64,000 nucleotides of DNA from Chloroflexota bacterium (GTDB taxonomy: Bacteria > Chloroflexota > Anaerolineae > Anaerolineales > Anaerolineaceae): contig WOUT01000001.1 of assembly GCA_009773005.1 (NCBI GenBank), forward strand, positions 1,389 through 65,388. The letters run 5' to 3'. The notes under the pieces are model-generated. The model was not told the DNA's origin. It was given only the letters and a program-made list of their open reading frames with translations, and did not search any database. Positions 16,871-25,882 of the stretch are shown here, one piece after another (position 1 is the stretch's first letter; each line of letters starts with the position of its first letter). The translations under genes and the position numbers were made by a program.

Positions 16871-17911
16871 TTATTTGTGCGTTGAAGCGAGCTGCCCGCA
16901 TCCGGCGTTAATATCAATGCCACGGCGCAAGCGGATCGTGCAAGGAATGCCGTTCTTTTCCAGCGTTGATCTGAAAGCAACTGCACGTTCATGGGTGGTG
17001 GTTTTACCGTTGAATTTATCTGTAGGGTTAAGCGGAATAATATTCACATGACAGAGCATTCCTTTTACCAGGGTTGCCAGTTCCAAAGCATCTTTTTCTG
17101 TATCGTTCACTCCCTGTATAAGCGCCCACTCAAAGGTCAAGCGCCGTTTGGTTGTATCAATATACTCTTTACAGGCTTGCATCAAATCAGCCAAAGGGTA
17201 TTTGCGCTCGATCGGTAGAAGTGAAGCGCGCAGGGCATCATTCGCGGCATGCAGGCTGATGGCGAGATTGATTTGTCGTTTTTCCGCCGCGAATCGTTTG
17301 ATCATCGGTACGAGCCCGACGGTTGAAATAGTGAATCGCCTCGCTCCCAGGTTAAACCCAGCAGGATCATTCAGCCGGTCGATGGCGGTGAGGACGGCAT
17401 CATAATTGTGGAATGGTTCGCCCATACCCATGACTACAATGTTCGTAACTGCTTTGTTGCTTTTTTTGAGTAAACGTGCATAATAAAGCGCTTGCTCAAC
17501 AATTTCTCCACATGAAAGGTTGCGAGCAAAACCCATTTGGCCGGTGGCGCAGAAAACACAGCCCATGGCACAGCCTGCCTGCGAAGAAATACACAGGGTT
17601 TGCCTCTCATCGTAATGCATCAAAACGGCTTCAATTGCTCTTCCATCCGGAAGTTCAAATAGAGTTTTTACTGTTTCATTATCTGTTGAAACCAAACGGT
17701 TTGAAGGCGCCAAATGAGTAAAATCATACTTTTGGCTTAGTGTCTGACGCAATTCTTTTGAAATGGTAGTGATCTGGTCAGGAGTTTCGACAAGGTTGCA
17801 ATAAAATGCCTGCCAGATCTGGCGCGCTCGAAATTCAGGCTGACCTAAAGAAATAAGTTCATCCTTTAGGGTTTCGAATTCCAAGTCAAAGAAAAAAGGC
17901 TTTTCTGGCAT
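16871..17911 (-). CDS. rlmN: Dual-specificity 23S rRNA/tRNA adenine-C2 methyltransferase RlmN
   Basis: 346 residues from the ATG at 17911 (MPEKPFFFDLEF), which has AGGAT upstream and avoids overlapping the neighbour; the frame is open to 17944. It is a radical SAM enzyme that methylates A2503 of 23S rRNA and A37 of some tRNAs. The cluster motif GCAMGCVFCATGQMGF (CxxxCxxC) lies near 105-120, and the second catalytic Cys is in the C-terminal INAGCGQLAS. GEPFHNYD and ISLHAANDALR are further family blocks. It starts seven bases after the upstream phosphatase gene stop. Confidence 0.96.
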   Translation of the reverse strand: MPEKPFFFDLEFETLKDELISLGQPEFRARQIWQAFYCNLVETPDQITTISKELRQTLSQKYDFTHLAPSNRLVSTDNETVKTLFELPDGRAIEAVLMHYDERQTLCISSQAGCAMGCVFCATGQMGFARNLSCGEIVEQALYYARLLKKSNKAVTNIVVMGMGEPFHNYDAVLTAIDRLNDPAGFNLGARRFTISTVGLVPMIKRFAAEKRQINLAISLHAANDALRASLLPIERKYPLADLMQACKEYIDTTKRRLTFEWALIQGVNDTEKDALELATLVKGMLCHVNIIPLNPTDKFNGKTTTHERAVAFRSTLEKNGIPCTIRLRRGIDINAGCGQLASTHK

Positions 17912-17918
17912 GAGTATC

Positions 17919-18698
17919 CTATACCAGGTCTCCAAGCTCTTCAAGGATCAAATCAACTTTAGGCTGCCACCGTTCGGTTTCAGTCCGTGTTGCAATCCCG
18001 GTAAGAACCACCGCAGTCGGACATCCTGCCCGTTGACCGCCGAGAATGTCTGTTTCGACCCGATCGCCAACCACCAGAGTTTCTTCCGGTTTTGTCCCCA
18101 AACGTTCCAGTGCAAACTCAAAGAGCGTTGGAGAGGGTTTACCGGCTATGATCGCCTTAACATCAGTAGCGGCTTCAAGCGCCGCCAAAATAGCGCCGGC
18201 GCCAGGGATAAGACCTTCGGGAGTAGGGTAAGTGCGGTCTGGATTAGTGAAATAAAATGGAATACCACTGCGGATCAAGAGAGTCGCTTGTTTAAGCTTC
18301 CAAAAAGTAATATCCCGGTCCATACTGCCAATCACAGCCAAACCTGATTTTTCGGAGTGTGTAAAACCTACGTCATTCAATGCTGAAGTGAGACCAATTT
18401 CTCCAAGAATATATACCGGACCACCGTCGGGATGATGTTTGTGCAACAGATAAGCAACACCCATGGCTGAATTAATTACCTGGTCTTCCCGGATCGATAA
18501 GCCAAACCCGGCCATTTTTTCAATGTACTGCCGCGGTGTGCGTGTAGCATTATTGGTCGCGAGGATGACTTTTAAACCAGCTTTTTCAAACCTGGAAAAG
18601 ATGGAAGGTAAATCACCAATGGGGGCTCTCTCACGCCATAAAACCCCATCCATATCCAGAATCAACGCTTTGATTTCTTTTGAGTTTTTAAGCAGCAT
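17919..18698 (-). CDS. HAD-IIA family phosphatase, NagD/phosphoglycolate-phosphatase-like
   Basis: 259 residues. Motif I LILDMDGVLWR, motif II ILATNNATRTPRQY, a C2-type cap holding EIGLTSALNDVGF, motif III Lys in AGKPSPTLFEFALERLG and motif IV VVGDRVETDILGGQRAG. This is the NagD/4-nitrophenylphosphatase group, soluble phosphatases of sugars or 2-phosphoglycolate. Physiological substrate not certain. Just upstream of rlmN on the same strand, with AGGTG before the ATG. Confidence 0.9.
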   Translation of the reverse strand: MLLKNSKEIKALILDMDGVLWRERAPIGDLPSIFSRFEKAGLKVILATNNATRTPRQYIEKMAGFGLSIREDQVINSAMGVAYLLHKHHPDGGPVYILGEIGLTSALNDVGFTHSEKSGLAVIGSMDRDITFWKLKQATLLIRSGIPFYFTNPDRTYPTPEGLIPGAGAILAALEAATDVKAIIAGKPSPTLFEFALERLGTKPEETLVVGDRVETDILGGQRAGCPTAVVLTGIATRTETERWQPKVDLILEELGDLV

Positions 18699-18709
18699 AA
18701 CACCTCATA

Positions 18710-18744
18710 AAACAGACCGGATAGCGCAGCCACCCGGTCTGTTT
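18710..18744 (-). terminator. Stem-loop between clpP and the HAD-IIA gene
   Basis: Perfect 11-bp stem AAACAGACCGG / CCGGTCTGTTT (18710-18720 and 18734-18744) with a 13-base loop. On the minus strand TTTTATG follows, a short U-tract, so termination after clpP may be partial. Confidence 0.65.
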
Positions 18745-18755
18745 GTTTTTATTAA

Positions 18756-19385
18756 TTATGCCGGTTTGGGTGGGGCTAACACCTGGTCTACCAAACCATA
18801 ATCTACTGCCTGCTGTGCGTCCAGATAGAAATTACGGTCAGTGTCGCGTTCGATGACCTCAAGGGTCTGACCCGTGCTCTCGGAAAGGATGCCCATCAAA
18901 CGAGCTTTGAGACGTAAGATCTCACGCGCCTGAATTTCGATATCCGAAGCCTGCCCCTCAGCCCCGCCAAGAGGTTGGTGCATGTGAATGGTGGCATGAG
19001 GCAGTGCATAGCGTTTGCCTTTTGTGCCTGCTGCCAGCAGAACAGTTCCAAATGAGGCAGTGACGCCCACTGCTACCGTGCTGATTTTATTGGGGATCAT
19101 CTTCATTGTGTCGTAGATCGCCAGACCTGAGTAGATCTGACCCCCAGGTGAGTTAATGTACATCTGGATGTCAGCGTCGGGGTCTTCGCGGCTCAGTACG
19201 AGCAGTTGGGCGACCACTGCGTTGGCAACCTGATCGTCAATGGGTGTGCCAACAAAGACAATACGTTCGCGGAATAATAAGGAGTAAATATCATACGCTC
19301 GTTCTCCGCGACCTGAAGATTCGATGACCATCGGAATTACTGATTTGAAATTAGGGATTTCCACTTTGCCTCCGGAAATATCCAA
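18756..19385 (-). CDS. clpP: ATP-dependent Clp protease proteolytic subunit
   Basis: 209 residues. Serine protease barrel that degrades unfolded proteins fed by ClpX or ClpC. Catalytic triad: Ser111 in GVTASFG, His136 in [14 protein letters not shown], Asp near 185 in [20 protein letters not shown]. The oxyanion-loop block [18 protein letters not shown] is typical. The region around the Ser is usually GQAASMGA; here it is GVTASFGT, a mild departure that keeps the nucleophile. It follows tig by 12 bases, the widespread tig-clpP order, though clpX is not adjacent here. Confidence 0.95.
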   Translation of the reverse strand: MDISGGKVEIPNFKSVIPMVIESSGRGERAYDIYSLLFRERIVFVGTPIDDQVANAVVAQLLVLSREDPDADIQMYINSPGGQIYSGLAIYDTMKMIPNKISTVAVGVTASFGTVLLAAGTKGKRYALPHATIHMHQPLGGAEGQASDIEIQAREILRLKARLMGILSESTGQTLEVIERDTDRNFYLDAQQAVDYGLVDQVLAPPKPA

Positions 19386-19397
19386 CCGTAAATATGT

Positions 19398-20903
19398 TTA
19401 GTGAGCTTTTTCTTCAAAAGAATTTTTAGAAGATTTTTTCGCTTTTACAGGTGCAGCGATTGTTTCTGAAGTGACTTCAACTTTTGTCTCTGGTTTTTTC
19501 TTTGAGGCAGTCCTGGTTATGGTTTCAGTTTTCTCGCTTTCTGGAGCCGCTACAATTTCTTCGGCTTTTCCAGTAGCGATATCTTTCAAGCGCTCCAACA
19601 CCTGGCGATTAAGCAGGCGGGTGGCAGCCTGCATTGCAAAGGCATTGGCGACTCGTTCATTCTTTAACTGCTTTTCAAACTTTTTGAAATCCGCCGTGCG
19701 TTGCATTTCGGAAATCATGCTGGTAAATTCGGTTTGTAGCTCTTCATTCTTGACCTGGATCTTTTCGACCTTGGCAAGCTCATCCAAAACAAGCGAACGC
19801 TCTAGACGTTTTATAGCGATTGGTTTGATCTCTTCTTCCAACCAGGCAGCATTCTCTTTTTTGATGGTTTTCAGATAAATGTCAAGTTCCATGCGCTGTT
19901 TAGTGAGGTCTTCTTTGACAGATTCCACCACGTGTTCCATTTCGTGCTCGAGCATGTGAGGGGGATATTTGATCTTGGCTTGCGCGATGAGTTTTTCAAG
20001 TAGTTCATCATAATACATCTGCTCATACTCTTCTTTTTCACGATTCTCAAGCTGCAGCTTAATTGAATCGCGGAGTTTCTCGACGTTTTCAAACTCGCCA
20101 AGAGTTTGAGCAAAGGCATCGTCCAATTCGGGAAGATGCATGACTTTGACACTTTGGACGGTCACGTGAAATTCAACTTCCTTGCTGCGTAGTTTTTCAT
20201 ATTTTGAATCAACAGGGTAAGTGTATATAAAGGTTTTTTCGTCATTGGCTGCCAACTTCACCAAATTATCGCCAAAACCGGCATACGGGAAGTCGTTCTG
20301 TTCGGGGTCTTTCTCACCGATCACTACCTGGAGAGGAGAGTCTTTGAGTAATTCAGGTTTGTCATCTTCTGCAGGGTTTAGCAATGTTGCATCCACTTTC
20401 AGATATACCAGATCGCCGTCTTTAGCCGGACGTTCAACAGGTTCTGCAGTGGCATAACTTTTCTTGAGCCGCTCAACAAAATCATCGACCTGTTTGTTGG
20501 TTACCGATTTCAACGCATACTTCTTACGGAGTTCGCGGTAACCGGCGAGGTCGACCGTGGGTTCAAGCGGAACGACAAATGTGAATTTTAGCGGGTCTTT
20601 TTTGGAGATGTCTTGAAGTGAACCAGGCCCCGAGGGTTCTATTTTTGCTTCAGTCAGGATCTGGGGGTAAACATCTTCCACCATGATCTCAACGGCTTCT
20701 TCTTCAATGGCAGGTTCGCCATATAATCTAACAATCACATCGTAAGGGGCTTTGCCAGGCCGAAAACCGGGGATTTTCCCTTTTTGAGCGATTTTGCGGG
20801 CTGCCTGACGTTTGTAATTATCAAGCGCAGAAGTTTCGAATTCTGCGGTAACCTTCATCTGGTGGTCATCACGTGCTTGGGTTTCGATTTTCAAAGTCGT
20901 CAT
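19398..20903 (-). CDS. tig: Trigger factor (ribosome-associated chaperone and prolyl isomerase)
   Basis: 501 residues. N-terminal ribosome-binding domain with FRPGKAPYDVI, the trigger-factor signature loop (about 47-57), a central PPIase-like FKBP domain (about 150-250, degenerate) and a long helical C-terminal chaperone arm. The last 55 residues are a charged, Lys/Glu/Thr-rich tail (KSSKNSFEEKAH end) beyond the usual fold, which explains the extra length over about 440. It binds at the ribosome exit tunnel. SD AAGG before the ATG. The tRNA-Leu gene ends 22 bases upstream with no terminator between. Confidence 0.93.
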   Translation of the reverse strand: MTTLKIETQARDDHQMKVTAEFETSALDNYKRQAARKIAQKGKIPGFRPGKAPYDVIVRLYGEPAIEEEAVEIMVEDVYPQILTEAKIEPSGPGSLQDISKKDPLKFTFVVPLEPTVDLAGYRELRKKYALKSVTNKQVDDFVERLKKSYATAEPVERPAKDGDLVYLKVDATLLNPAEDDKPELLKDSPLQVVIGEKDPEQNDFPYAGFGDNLVKLAANDEKTFIYTYPVDSKYEKLRSKEVEFHVTVQSVKVMHLPELDDAFAQTLGEFENVEKLRDSIKLQLENREKEEYEQMYYDELLEKLIAQAKIKYPPHMLEHEMEHVVESVKEDLTKQRMELDIYLKTIKKENAAWLEEEIKPIAIKRLERSLVLDELAKVEKIQVKNEELQTEFTSMISEMQRTADFKKFEKQLKNERVANAFAMQAATRLLNRQVLERLKDIATGKAEEIVAAPESEKTETITRTASKKKPETKVEVTSETIAAPVKAKKSSKNSFEEKAH

Positions 20904-20925
20904 CCTTCTGTTTATTTATGTGTTT

Positions 20926-21010
20926 TGGTGGGGAAAGAGGGACTTGAACCCTCACGCCTTGCGGCACATGATCCTAAGTCATGCCTGTCTGCCAATTCCA
21001 GCACTTCCCC
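20926..21010 (-). tRNA. tRNA-Leu (anticodon UAG), CCA encoded
   Basis: On the minus strand the acceptor GGGGAAG (5' end 21010) pairs with TTTCCCC (one G-U pair). The anticodon arm CATGA-CTTAGGA-TCATG gives UAG. There is a long variable arm TGCCGCAAGGCG and a T arm GAGGG-TTCAAGT-CCCTC. Discriminator A at 20929 and CCA at 20928-20926 are encoded. This type II tRNA reads CUN leucine codons. Confidence 0.95.
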
Positions 21011-21022
21011 AGACGTGCAGAA

Positions 21023-21051
21023 ATTATAAGCGCAAGGTACATCGAAGTCAA
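21023..21051 (-). promoter_or_regulatory. Strong promoter of the tRNA-Leu / tig unit
   Basis: Minus strand: -35 TTGACT (21046-21051), 17-base spacer, -10 TATAAT (21023-21028). Transcription would start near 21016, six bases before the mature tRNA 5' end. Confidence 0.85.
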
Positions 21052-21657
21052 TTGAATTCAATAATTTCTAATAATACTCATAGAATCGAGAATAGCGAGT
21101 CGAGAATAGTTATTATTAAAGGGTGATTAGTAATTGGTATTAGGATAGAACCATATAGAGGTGTTCAAAATACCGGGAAATTTTGGAAAAGGATAATGCT
21201 GCAAATGTGATTCAATGGCAAGAATTTGTGACGGGACGGAATTGTTTGCAAATTTAAATGGAAAACAAATATAACAAATCAACCTGCATGCTACGCTTTA
21301 AAATGATGCATAGGAATAAATGACACATGCAGGAGTGAGGCAGTTAATGCAGAGCATCTCTCGGTTGAAAGATGGTATTCGTTTCCAATAATCGAAAAGA
21401 AACGAATCCATTTTCTGCAATGTAGTTTGATTCGTTCACGCATGAACACCAATAAATGATTAACCCAAACAAAAGTGATCGGTAATTTGGAAGCCAACTC
21501 GCTGAAAAGACGAGGTATTGGTAGGATATAAGTCCTTTGCTTAGGAATGTACAAGTACCTAGTTTTTTTATTTAGAAGTTCGGTCCTTTGCAAGCAAATA
21601 ATGGAATATAATCGAGGCGCTGGTGAGACCTCTAGATTCAAAACAAGGAGAGCAACA
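21052..21657. other. Gene-poor region with short repeats
   Basis: About 600 bases with no convincing gene. It contains two copies of TCGAGAATA about 15 bases apart near 21086-21110, and a 9-bp inverted repeat ATTCGTTTC / GAAACGAAT at 21377-21385 and 21399-21407 with a 13-base loop. A possible -10 box TATAAT at 21607-21612 lies 46 bases before the TTG start at 21658, so the right edge probably holds the promoter of that gene. An open frame on the minus strand here (to 21641) has no SD or recognisable domain. Confidence 0.5.
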
Positions 21658-22068
21658 TTGAGCAGAGTTTACAATCCTGAAAGCGTTGGTAAAGACCGCA
21701 CCCGATTATCTAAAAGCATTGTGCTTGCCTTGCGCGAATTAATGAAACAAAATGAGCCAACTCCACTGACAAAGGATCTTGCCGCTTTTGTGGTATTGGC
21801 TCTGGAAGAGATCAGCAAGAATATTGATGTGAGTGTGGCAGCCTGGGAAAAACGGGGGTATTGGGTAAAGGCTGATAAATTCAGATTGGAATGGGAATGG
21901 GCGGGTAACTTTGCTAAAACATTAAAAACCGGGTTGACTCAAGAGGATTGGGCAACTGTGGCGCTCACATCAGCGAAGATCGCCCAGAAATTGAACAAAG
22001 TCACTGTGCCGGAACGTCACCGGCTTGGAACGCCCTGGATTGGCGCCTGGACGAGATTGAAACCATAA
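21658..22068 (+). CDS. Conserved-looking hypothetical protein, 136 residues
   Basis: The TTG at 21658 with AAGGAG seven bases upstream is the best start; frames opening further upstream include the likely promoter. The protein is soluble and mostly helical: an N-terminal basic stretch (NPESVGKDRTRLSKSIVLALRELM), two helices predicted around EPTPLTKDLAAFVVLALEEISKNIDVSVAAWEKRGYW (a regular hydrophobic pattern), then a Trp-rich segment and a C-terminal GTPWIGAWTRLKP. No catalytic motif or membrane span. I do not recognise the family. A terminator hairpin follows directly. It is divergent from the tRNA/tig unit and convergent with the acyl-CoA ligase gene. Confidence 0.75.
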   Translation: MSRVYNPESVGKDRTRLSKSIVLALRELMKQNEPTPLTKDLAAFVVLALEEISKNIDVSVAAWEKRGYWVKADKFRLEWEWAGNFAKTLKTGLTQEDWATVALTSAKIAQKLNKVTVPERHRLGTPWIGAWTRLKP

Positions 22069-22076
22069 AATCATAG

Positions 22077-22101
22077 CTACCCGTAAAACGGGTGGTTTTT
22101 T
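22077..22101 (+). terminator. Rho-independent terminator after the 136-residue gene
   Basis: Stem ACCCGT / ACGGGT (22079-22084 and 22088-22093), extendable by two pairs, with a 3-base loop and then T6 (22096-22101). Confidence 0.8.
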
Positions 22102-22184
22102 GTCTTCCTCGCTCCGCTCGCTCGATAAACTAAAGTCCATTAGCCGAAGACCTGGCAGGTTTCAAAAATCTGTCGGGTCTGTAG

Positions 22185-22216
22185 AAAAAAGAGCCGCTCC
22201 AAAAGAAGCGGCTCTT
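22185..22216 (-). terminator. Rho-independent terminator of the acyl-CoA ligase gene
   Basis: Perfect 10-bp stem AAGAGCCGCT / AGCGGCTCTT (22189-22198 and 22207-22216), 8-base loop. On the minus strand it runs into T-rich sequence (A-run 22185-22190), ten bases after the stop. Confidence 0.85.
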
Positions 22217-22226
22217 CGTTACCCGG

Positions 22227-24338
22227 TTATTTTGCTTTCAAGATGATTCGGGCGTCGGCAACTTTCAGACCTGTGCCTTCCTCATAGACGAGGACAGGAT
22301 TGGCGTCTGACTCTTTGATCTCGTCTTGCAGATCGTAGATCATGCACGAATATTGATAGATCGCTTTCGCAAGTTCTTTTTTGTCGCGCGGTTTTTCGCC
22401 TCGTACACCAGCGAGGATTGGCGCGCCCTTGATCTCTCCGATCATCTCTTCAGCTTGTGCGTGAGAGACTGGCGTGACACGGAAAGTGACGTCTTTCAAG
22501 ACCTCCACGAAAATTCCGCCCAGACCAAACATAACGGTAGGTCCAAACGCCGGGTCGTTGACAGACCCGAGAATCACTTCTGTACCCCAGGGAGCCATTT
22601 CTTGAATGGCGACACCGTGAATGTCAGCATCTGCTTTGTAAGCTTTAGCGTTCTTCAAGATCGTCTGGAATGCTTCTCTGATACCGGCTTCATCTTTGAT
22701 GTTGACCTTGACGCCACCAGCATCGGATTTATGAAGAATGTCAGGGCTGACGATCTTTAATACCAAGGGGAAGCCGATTTTCTTGCCCAATGCGACTGCT
22801 TCATCTTCAGTTTTTGACAAACTAATAGATGTTACGGGCATGCCGTAAGCTTTGAATACTTCTTTGGCTTCGATCTCGGTAAGGGAATCACGATTATCAG
22901 CTCTTGCTTTTGCAATTACATCAAGAGCCATTTGTTTGGCTTTTTCATCAGTTTCGAAATGATCTGAGTTTTTATATTCCTGCAGACGGGCATAATCGCG
23001 CAATGAAGCCATTGCATTAACGGCGATATCGGGTGCGCCAAATGCGGGAATACCATTCTCAACCAACCAACCCATGGCTTTATCTGATTTCTCGCCACCG
23101 ACGAAAGATACTGTAATCGGTTTATCCTTGAGGCCGGATTCATCGACGGCCTTCTTAATACTCTCAGCGATTTCCTGTGGATTGGTCATGGCAGTTTCGC
23201 AGTAAAGAACGACAAGACCATCTGTCCATTTATGTGAGAATGAGAATTTTGTAGTTTGATAATACCAATCGTTTCCAGCCATTCCGGTCAGATCAACCGG
23301 GTTTTTGGCAGAACCGAAATCTGGCATGTGTTTTTTTAATTCTTCCTGAACATCCGCAGGAGCGAATTTCAAGGGAATACCATATTTTTCAGCTGCGTCT
23401 GTGGCTAAAACACCTACACCTCCACCATTTGAGAGGATAAGGAGGTTATCGCCTTTCATGGGAGGTTGCTGGGAAAGGGTGAGGGTGCGATTAAAAAGGT
23501 CGTTGAGGTCAGTTGCCTGAATAACGCCGGCCTGTTTAAAAGCAGACGTGTATATCTTGGCGGCGCCGGCGAGTGATCCAGTGTGAGAAGCAGCGGCAGC
23601 CGCGCCATGAGCAGATACGCCAGATTTTAGCGCCACGATTGGTTTGGATGATTTTCGCGCAGCATCGATGAATTTTCTGCCATTCTTCATGCCTTCGATA
23701 TAGAGAGAAACGCACGTCGTATTCTCGTCTTCATCAAACCATTCGATCAGGTCAGCAAAATCAACATCTGCCATGTTACCGATGGAAATCAGTTTGTCAA
23801 ACCCGACCCGGCGGGTGTAAGTGGCCATATCAAGAGCGATGAGCAATGCGCCAGACTGGGTTACAAGAGAAGCTTTGCCAGGAAAGGGAAGCCCAGGGGC
23901 AAATGAACCATTGAATTTGTCTGAGTTGGAGAGTGAACCAACGATGTTTGGGCCAAGAATACGCATTCCATAACGCGCAGCAATTTCGAGCATTTGGTCT
24001 TCTAGATCTTTGCGGCCAACCTCGCTAAACCCTGAGGTGATCACTATTAGACCTTTGACGCCTTTTCTGCCGCATTCTTCGACAACTTCTGCCATAACTT
24101 TGGCTGGCACTGTGATGATTGCTGAATCTATTTCATCAGGAACTTGTTCAATTTCAGGATAAGTCTTCAGTCCTAAAATTTCAGTACACGTTGGGTTTAT
24201 TGGGTAAATCTTGCCAGTATAACCACCTTTGATGATGTTATCCACAACGGTATAACCGATTTTTCCAGGTGTTGCTGATGCGCCAATAATGGCGACCGAT
24301 TTTGGGCGCAACATTTTATCCAGAACTTGCTTATCCAC
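22227..24338 (-). CDS. ADP-forming acetate/acyl-CoA ligase, alpha-beta fusion
   Basis: 703 residues. GTG start at 24338 with AGGAGG. It interconverts acyl-CoA + ADP + Pi and acid + CoA + ATP, a substrate-level ATP step typical of anaerobes. Order: CoA-binding Rossmann domain (LRPKSVAIIGASATPGKIGYTVVDNII), succinyl-CoA-ligase-like domain with phospho-His in AAASHTGSLAG (about 250), a short hinge, then a C-terminal ATP-grasp domain (about 480-700) with FPLVLKIVSPDILHKSDAGGVKVNI and GTEVILGSVNDPAFGPTVMFGLGG. In some archaea the alpha and beta parts are separate proteins. Which acid is used is not readable from sequence. Confidence 0.93.
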   Translation of the reverse strand: MDKQVLDKMLRPKSVAIIGASATPGKIGYTVVDNIIKGGYTGKIYPINPTCTEILGLKTYPEIEQVPDEIDSAIITVPAKVMAEVVEECGRKGVKGLIVITSGFSEVGRKDLEDQMLEIAARYGMRILGPNIVGSLSNSDKFNGSFAPGLPFPGKASLVTQSGALLIALDMATYTRRVGFDKLISIGNMADVDFADLIEWFDEDENTTCVSLYIEGMKNGRKFIDAARKSSKPIVALKSGVSAHGAAAAASHTGSLAGAAKIYTSAFKQAGVIQATDLNDLFNRTLTLSQQPPMKGDNLLILSNGGGVGVLATDAAEKYGIPLKFAPADVQEELKKHMPDFGSAKNPVDLTGMAGNDWYYQTTKFSFSHKWTDGLVVLYCETAMTNPQEIAESIKKAVDESGLKDKPITVSFVGGEKSDKAMGWLVENGIPAFGAPDIAVNAMASLRDYARLQEYKNSDHFETDEKAKQMALDVIAKARADNRDSLTEIEAKEVFKAYGMPVTSISLSKTEDEAVALGKKIGFPLVLKIVSPDILHKSDAGGVKVNIKDEAGIREAFQTILKNAKAYKADADIHGVAIQEMAPWGTEVILGSVNDPAFGPTVMFGLGGIFVEVLKDVTFRVTPVSHAQAEEMIGEIKGAPILAGVRGEKPRDKKELAKAIYQYSCMIYDLQDEIKESDANPVLVYEEGTGLKVADARIILKAK

Positions 24339-24405
24339 GATATTTCCTCCTAGAATGATGATCTATGTTTGTGCCTGGTAGAAAATTGTGTTTTAATCAA
24401 TCGTA

Positions 24406-24420
24406 ATTACACACTGTAAT
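24406..24420. promoter_or_regulatory. Palindrome ATTACA-CAC-TGTAAT upstream of the acyl-CoA ligase gene
   Basis: 6-bp inverted repeat with a 3-base centre in the A/T-rich divergent gap between the ligase (start 24338) and the glycerate kinase (start 24524). Size and position suit a dimeric repressor site for either gene. Single copy; no regulator gene adjacent. Confidence 0.35.
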
Positions 24421-24523
24421 AAATTACCAAAAACATGACAATAAAACAAGTTCATTTTATACAATATTTGGAAAACAAAAGTACTGAATTCATCAATCAT
24501 TAATCATCAATTTGAAAGGGATC

Positions 24524-25879
24524 ATGAGCAACATCCTGAATTCATTAAACCCATTAAGATCCCAAAATGCTCCCCTTGAAAGCATCGAAAGGATTCTAAA
24601 CGCGGCGCTTCATGCTGCCGACCCCTATTTAGCAGTACAAAAAAATCTTGTTTGTAATTTGCCTCAACTTAATATTGGGAACAAAGCCTATTCATTATAT
24701 CCCGACTCCAGAATCTTTGTAGTGGCAATTGGGAAAGCCAGCCTTGCCATGGCAGATGCCGCTGTGGATCGACTGAGTGACCAGATTGAGTGTGGATTGT
24801 GTGTGTGCAAGCACAACCCATCAAAAAGAGAAACTATTGGGCGATTGGAAATCGTACAAGGAAGCCATCCGGTACCTGATCAAAAAAGTGTAATTGCTGC
24901 AAATCGGATAAAGGATATGGTTGTAGGATTGAACGAACGTGATGTGGTTGTTTTGTTGATCTCAGGCGGAAGCTCCGCGCTTGTGTGTCTTCCTGCTCAT
25001 GGAATTGATCTTCGGGATATTCAAACTGTGACAGCAGGTCTTATGACAGCAGGCGCTTCGATTAATGAACTTAACATGGTCCGCAAACACCTGGATAACA
25101 TCAAGGGCGGTGGACTGTTGAAGATGGCCTTTCCGGCACAGGTGGCTGCTCTGGTGATCTCTGATGTTGTTGGCAGTCCGTTGGATGTAATTGCTTCAGG
25201 ACCGGCTTTTCCAGATCCTACCACGTTCAATGACGCAATCCAAATTCTGGAAAGATTTTTCGTTAAGGAAACTATTCCATTCCCGGTTCTAGACCGATTG
25301 AAGAGAGGACGAAAGGGAGAGGTCGAAGAGACCTTGAAACTGGATGACCCTATGAATCAAAAAGCATATCACACGATCATTGCCAGCAACCAGGAATCCG
25401 CACAAAAGGCTTTTTCGATTGCACAGCAGTCAGGCTTTCAATCAGAAATGATAACTTGTGAATTGACGTGTGAAGCACGGCTGGCGGGTGAATATCTGGC
25501 AGACCATATCAGCAAGCTTCCGGAACATAACACTCCGTATGTAGGGATCGCTGGAGGGGAAACAACCGTCAAAGTTAAAGGAAACGGAATTGGCGGTCGA
25601 AATCTCGAAGTGGCTCTAGGTGCGGTAAGAAAAATGAACAGGTTAAAAAATGCACTTTTGATTACCTTGGCAACAGATGGGGAAGATGGACCAACGGACG
25701 CAGCCGGAGCTTTTGTTACAAGTGAGACACTTAATCAGGCGTGTCAGCAAGGGCTTGATCCAGACAGTTTTTTGGCAAATAACGATGCTTACAACTTTTT
25801 CAAAGAAATTGGGGGCCTGATCATCACTGGGCCGACCGGCACCAATGTGAATGATCTAAATTTTATTTTCCGTTATTGA
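24524..25879 (+). CDS. gckA: Glycerate 2-kinase (MOFRL family)
   Basis: 451 residues from the ATG at 24524 (AAAGGG upstream); an in-frame TTG four codons earlier overlaps the SD and is less likely. It phosphorylates D-glycerate to 2-phosphoglycerate. The N-terminal GckA domain has VVAIGKASLAMADAA, GSHPVPDQKSV and LISGGSSALVCLPAHGI. The C-terminal MOFRL domain has GGETTVKVKGNGIGGRNLEVALGA, LATDGEDGPTDAAGAFV and LIITGPTGTNVNDLNFI. It ends four bases from the stop of the convergent hydroxyacid dehydrogenase, whose product (glycolate or glycerate) fits the same pathway. Confidence 0.94.
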   Translation: MSNILNSLNPLRSQNAPLESIERILNAALHAADPYLAVQKNLVCNLPQLNIGNKAYSLYPDSRIFVVAIGKASLAMADAAVDRLSDQIECGLCVCKHNPSKRETIGRLEIVQGSHPVPDQKSVIAANRIKDMVVGLNERDVVVLLISGGSSALVCLPAHGIDLRDIQTVTAGLMTAGASINELNMVRKHLDNIKGGGLLKMAFPAQVAALVISDVVGSPLDVIASGPAFPDPTTFNDAIQILERFFVKETIPFPVLDRLKRGRKGEVEETLKLDDPMNQKAYHTIIASNQESAQKAFSIAQQSGFQSEMITCELTCEARLAGEYLADHISKLPEHNTPYVGIAGGETTVKVKGNGIGGRNLEVALGAVRKMNRLKNALLITLATDGEDGPTDAAGAFVTSETLNQACQQGLDPDSFLANNDAYNFFKEIGGLIITGPTGTNVNDLNFIFRY

Positions 25880-25882
25880 AAA

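Noticed and set aside
21291-21641. 116-residue open frame on the minus strand
   Set aside because: No SD, no domain, basic and irregular composition, and it overlaps the promoter region of the plus-strand gene at 21658.
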